Of a stretch of DNA of 8,189 nucleotides, positions 6,289 through 8,189 are shown piece after piece. The notes under the pieces are model-generated. The model did not search any database, was not told the DNA's origin, and worked only from the letters and a program-made list of their open reading frames with translations. Position 1 is the stretch's first letter, and each line of letters begins with the position of its first letter. The stretch lies in NCBI GenBank assembly GCA_946183095.1, contig CAMHBE010000068.1:1-8189 (forward strand), in the 5' to 3' direction. A program made the translations under genes and the position numbers. The DNA is from an uncultured Clostridia bacterium. GTDB taxonomy: Bacteria; Bacillota; Clostridia; Oscillospirales; Ruminococcaceae.

Positions 6289-7629
6289 ATGATGAATTAC
6301 TGGATAACCGTCGTCGATGATGACGCTATGTGCATGGCAAACACAAAAAGCATTCTTACCGAGCGGAATATGCGTGTCAGCTGTCTGCGCTCGGGGGTCA
6401 ACTTTATGAGGTTCATTAAAAGCAACACTCCCGATCTTGTCCTTCTTGACATTATGATGCCGGGAACGGACGGGTTCCAGACGTACCACGATCTGCGGAA
6501 ATTTGAGAAAGAAGCCGGGCGTGACCCCGTTCCGGTGATATTCCTCAGCGGCGAAAATCCGACCGAGGCAGTACCCTACGGGCTGAAAATAGGCGCTGCC
6601 GACTATGTGAGCAAGCCATGCGATCCGGTCGTCCTTATGAGCAGGATCGAACGCGCGATAGAAAACAGCAGAATGATAAAGGGGCTTATCAAGGACTCCG
6701 AGCATGACAAGCTGACAGGCTTTCTCAACAAGGCATCGGGTACGCGAAGGACAGCGGAGCTGTGCGGTACGAAGGCCGGAGCGCTTCTTGTGATCGACCT
6801 CGACAGCTTCAAGCTGGTGAATGATCTGTACGGTCACGAAACGGGAGACCGGGTGCTCGTTCTTTTTGCGGATACGATGAGGAAAAACATCAGGAGCGAG
6901 GATGTTATTTGCAGAGTCGGCGGAGATGAATTCATGGCGTTTTTAGCCAATGTTTCGGAAGAAGAAAAAGCCGCCGCCGTCATACGTCGTGTGAGCGAGA
7001 TGTTCGTGACGGAGGCAAAGCTGCTCATGGGAAACGACTGCGATATCCCGTTGGGGATATCGGTGGGCGTGGCTATGACACCGCTTCATTCCACAAGCTT
7101 CGAGACGCTGTTCAGATACGCGGATCAGACGATGTATAAGGTCAAGAAAAACGGCAAGCACGGCTTTGCAGTCTATGACCCCGATCCCGGAGAGACTGCC
7201 GGCGGTACGGAGATCGACAGGGAGCTTGAAAGACTTTCACAGATATGCGGCGAACGCGGCGGCGCCGAGGGCGCGATGCTTCTCGGGCAGGACGCGTTTA
7301 TCGCGGGCTATCGCTTTGCTATGCGGTTCATCAGGTATTGTCACGGCTCCGCAAGTCAGATCGTTTTCTCGCTCTGCGCCCGGAACGGGGCGGAAGGTAT
7401 GACAGAGGCCCCCGAAGCCTTCGGCGAGGTGCTTCAAAAGGAGCTTCGTATCTGCGACATCGTAATGCGCAGCCGCCCGGATCAGTTTTTTGTACTGATG
7501 CCCGGAATATCGGAACAGGACGCCGAAAAATACCTGAACAGGATAATGACCGCCCGGGAGGAGATCGAGCTTCGCGGAGGAATAAGCATAGATCATTACA
7601 TAAAGACCGTTTCGTTCAAAACGGACTGA
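6289..7629 (+). CDS. Response regulator diguanylate cyclase: receiver-GGDEF-degenerate GGDEF
   Basis: A 446-residue soluble protein predicted to make cyclic-di-GMP from two GTP under control of receiver phosphorylation. Receiver (about 4-125): acidic residues D10-D12, phosphoacceptor D54 (LLDIMMPG), S87 and K109. GGDEF domain (about 138-297): DKLTGFLN at 140-147, DLDSFK at 170-175, NDLYGHETGD, an exact GGDEF at 211-215 and the inhibitory RxxD (R202-D205) five residues before it, so catalysis and product inhibition both look intact. Residues about 327-430 resemble a second, degenerate GGDEF domain: RICD at 387-390, five residues, then RPDQF at 396-400 in place of GGDEF, followed by FVLMPG. AGGAG lies 9 nt before the first of two adjacent ATGs; starting at the second would remove one residue. 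It has its own strong promoter and diverges from the kinase operon, whose kinases are candidate phosphodonors. The degenerate domain could bind cyclic-di-GMP or be purely structural. Confidence 0.95.
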   Translation: MMNYWITVVDDDAMCMANTKSILTERNMRVSCLRSGVNFMRFIKSNTPDLVLLDIMMPGTDGFQTYHDLRKFEKEAGRDPVPVIFLSGENPTEAVPYGLKIGAADYVSKPCDPVVLMSRIERAIENSRMIKGLIKDSEHDKLTGFLNKASGTRRTAELCGTKAGALLVIDLDSFKLVNDLYGHETGDRVLVLFADTMRKNIRSEDVICRVGGDEFMAFLANVSEEEKAAAVIRRVSEMFVTEAKLLMGNDCDIPLGISVGVAMTPLHSTSFETLFRYADQTMYKVKKNGKHGFAVYDPDPGETAGGTEIDRELERLSQICGERGGAEGAMLLGQDAFIAGYRFAMRFIRYCHGSASQIVFSLCARNGAEGMTEAPEAFGEVLQKELRICDIVMRSRPDQFFVLMPGISEQDAEKYLNRIMTAREEIELRGGISIDHYIKTVSFKTD

Positions 7630-7641
7630 AGGGGACAGCTC

Positions 7642-8189
7642 ATGAAAATAAAAATACTGATAACGGGTAAAAACAGAAAGATAGCGTCGAATGACCTTGC
7701 AAGGCATCTTGAAAAGGAGCTTGTATGCGAGGCGGACGAATGTCAGCCGGTGAAAACACAGCTTTTTAACACGGTGTATGACCTAAGACCGGACATTGTG
7801 CTGATATTCGTAAAGGACGAGGATCAGAATGGTATCAAGATATATGACGTTATTACGGAGTATGAGAAATTTCACCCGATAACCGTGATAGCAGTTGCCG
7901 ATGAGATGAACAGAAAGGTGTTCACGCGCAACTCCCGGCTCCGGAGGATCCTGTTCCTGCCGTCGGATATATCCTTCTCGAGGCTGTGCGACAGGATAAA
8001 CGAGGTCAAGAGGGAGATCGATGCTGAAAACGAAAAAACTCGGTTCGTCGAGTTCAACAACTCCGAGGTCATCGAAGAGGAAAACCGCAGAAAGCACATT
8101 CTTGTTGTAGATGACGACCCGCAGCAGCTCATGCAGATAAAGGATCACCTCAGGGATTTCTACGAGGTAACGCTGATAAATTCGGGAAC
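7642..8189 (+). CDS. Receiver-like plus canonical receiver protein (5' part only, runs off window)
   Basis: The first 182 residues of an open frame that continues past the window end. Residues 3-125 have an alternating strand-helix pattern like a receiver domain (KILITGK, PDIVLIFV, ITVIAVAD). They lack the acidic pair after strand 1 and have Phe/Val where the phosphoacceptor Asp of strand 3 would be, so this is probably a pseudo-receiver. After a charged linker (123-151) a canonical receiver begins: HILVVDDDP with D157-D159. Its phosphoacceptor lies beyond the window. The ATG is 12 bp after the stop of the diguanylate cyclase gene and has a good AGGGG ribosome site at 7630-7634, so the two genes are probably co-transcribed. 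The unseen C-terminus will decide the output; GGDEF, HD-GYP, HPt or a kinase are all possible. Confidence 0.85.
   Translation, partial: MKIKILITGKNRKIASNDLARHLEKELVCEADECQPVKTQLFNTVYDLRPDIVLIFVKDEDQNGIKIYDVITEYEKFHPITVIAVADEMNRKVFTRNSRLRRILFLPSDISFSRLCDRINEVKREIDAENEKTRFVEFNNSEVIEEENRRKHILVVDDDPQQLMQIKDHLRDFYEVTLINSG

Noticed and set aside
6205..6837. Minus-strand open frame opposite the diguanylate cyclase
   Set aside because: It lies antisense to the receiver and GGDEF coding sequence, shows no domain pattern and has no promoter or ribosome site of its own.
1..8189. tRNA, rRNA, CRISPR array, insertion sequence or attachment site
   Set aside because: No cloverleaf, spaced repeat array, terminal inverted repeats or transposase-like coding sequence was seen; nearly all bases are accounted for by the five genes.

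Overview
The window is a dense bacterial signal-transduction locus. Two transcription units diverge from one intergenic region at 6046-6288. The organism is probably a gut or rumen Clostridia-type Firmicute (Oscillospiraceae/Lachnospiraceae-like). This is inferred from strong GGAGG-type ribosome sites, near-consensus sigma-A promoters with extended -10 elements, a DUF3798 lipoprotein and large hybrid histidine kinases with 7TMR-DISM and dCache sensors. The species cannot be named from sequence reading alone.

Minus-strand unit, read from 6045 down past base 1: (i) a lipoprotein with a DUF3798 fold, resembling a periplasmic-binding protein (4744-6045); (ii) an 801-residue hybrid histidine kinase with an extracellular dCache sensor that carries the residue pattern of the amino-acid-binding dCache_1 group (2317-4722); (iii) a second hybrid histidine kinase with an extracellular beta-rich domain and a seven-helix membrane module of 7TMR-DISM type (start 2320, C-terminus beyond base 1). 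The genes are 21 bp apart and then overlap by 4 bp (ATGA), so they look like one operon. The two kinases share a kinase-plus-receiver cassette that aligns over 1,166 bp at a constant offset of 2,522 bp, while their sensor halves are unrelated.

Plus-strand unit, read from 6289 past base 8189: (iv) a response regulator with a receiver, an active-looking diguanylate cyclase domain (GGDEF plus RxxD I-site) and a degenerate second GGDEF domain that keeps an I-site-like RxxD (6289-7629); (v) the first 182 residues of a protein with a receiver-like domain lacking acidic-pocket residues, followed by a canonical receiver (7642 to window end).

Intergenic region: each unit has a good promoter with a 17-bp spacer and TGn extended -10. 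Between the two -35 boxes lie two 12-bp direct repeats, 21 bp apart (two helical turns), which look like an activator or repressor site.

Working model (inference): an extracellular ligand, possibly an amino acid or a solute held by the DUF3798 lipoprotein, is sensed by two kinases with near-identical output modules. Phosphate would then reach receiver proteins, including the diguanylate cyclase, linking nutrient sensing to cyclic-di-GMP. No HPt domain, transporter or DNA-binding output domain is visible in the window, so the relay is incomplete here.
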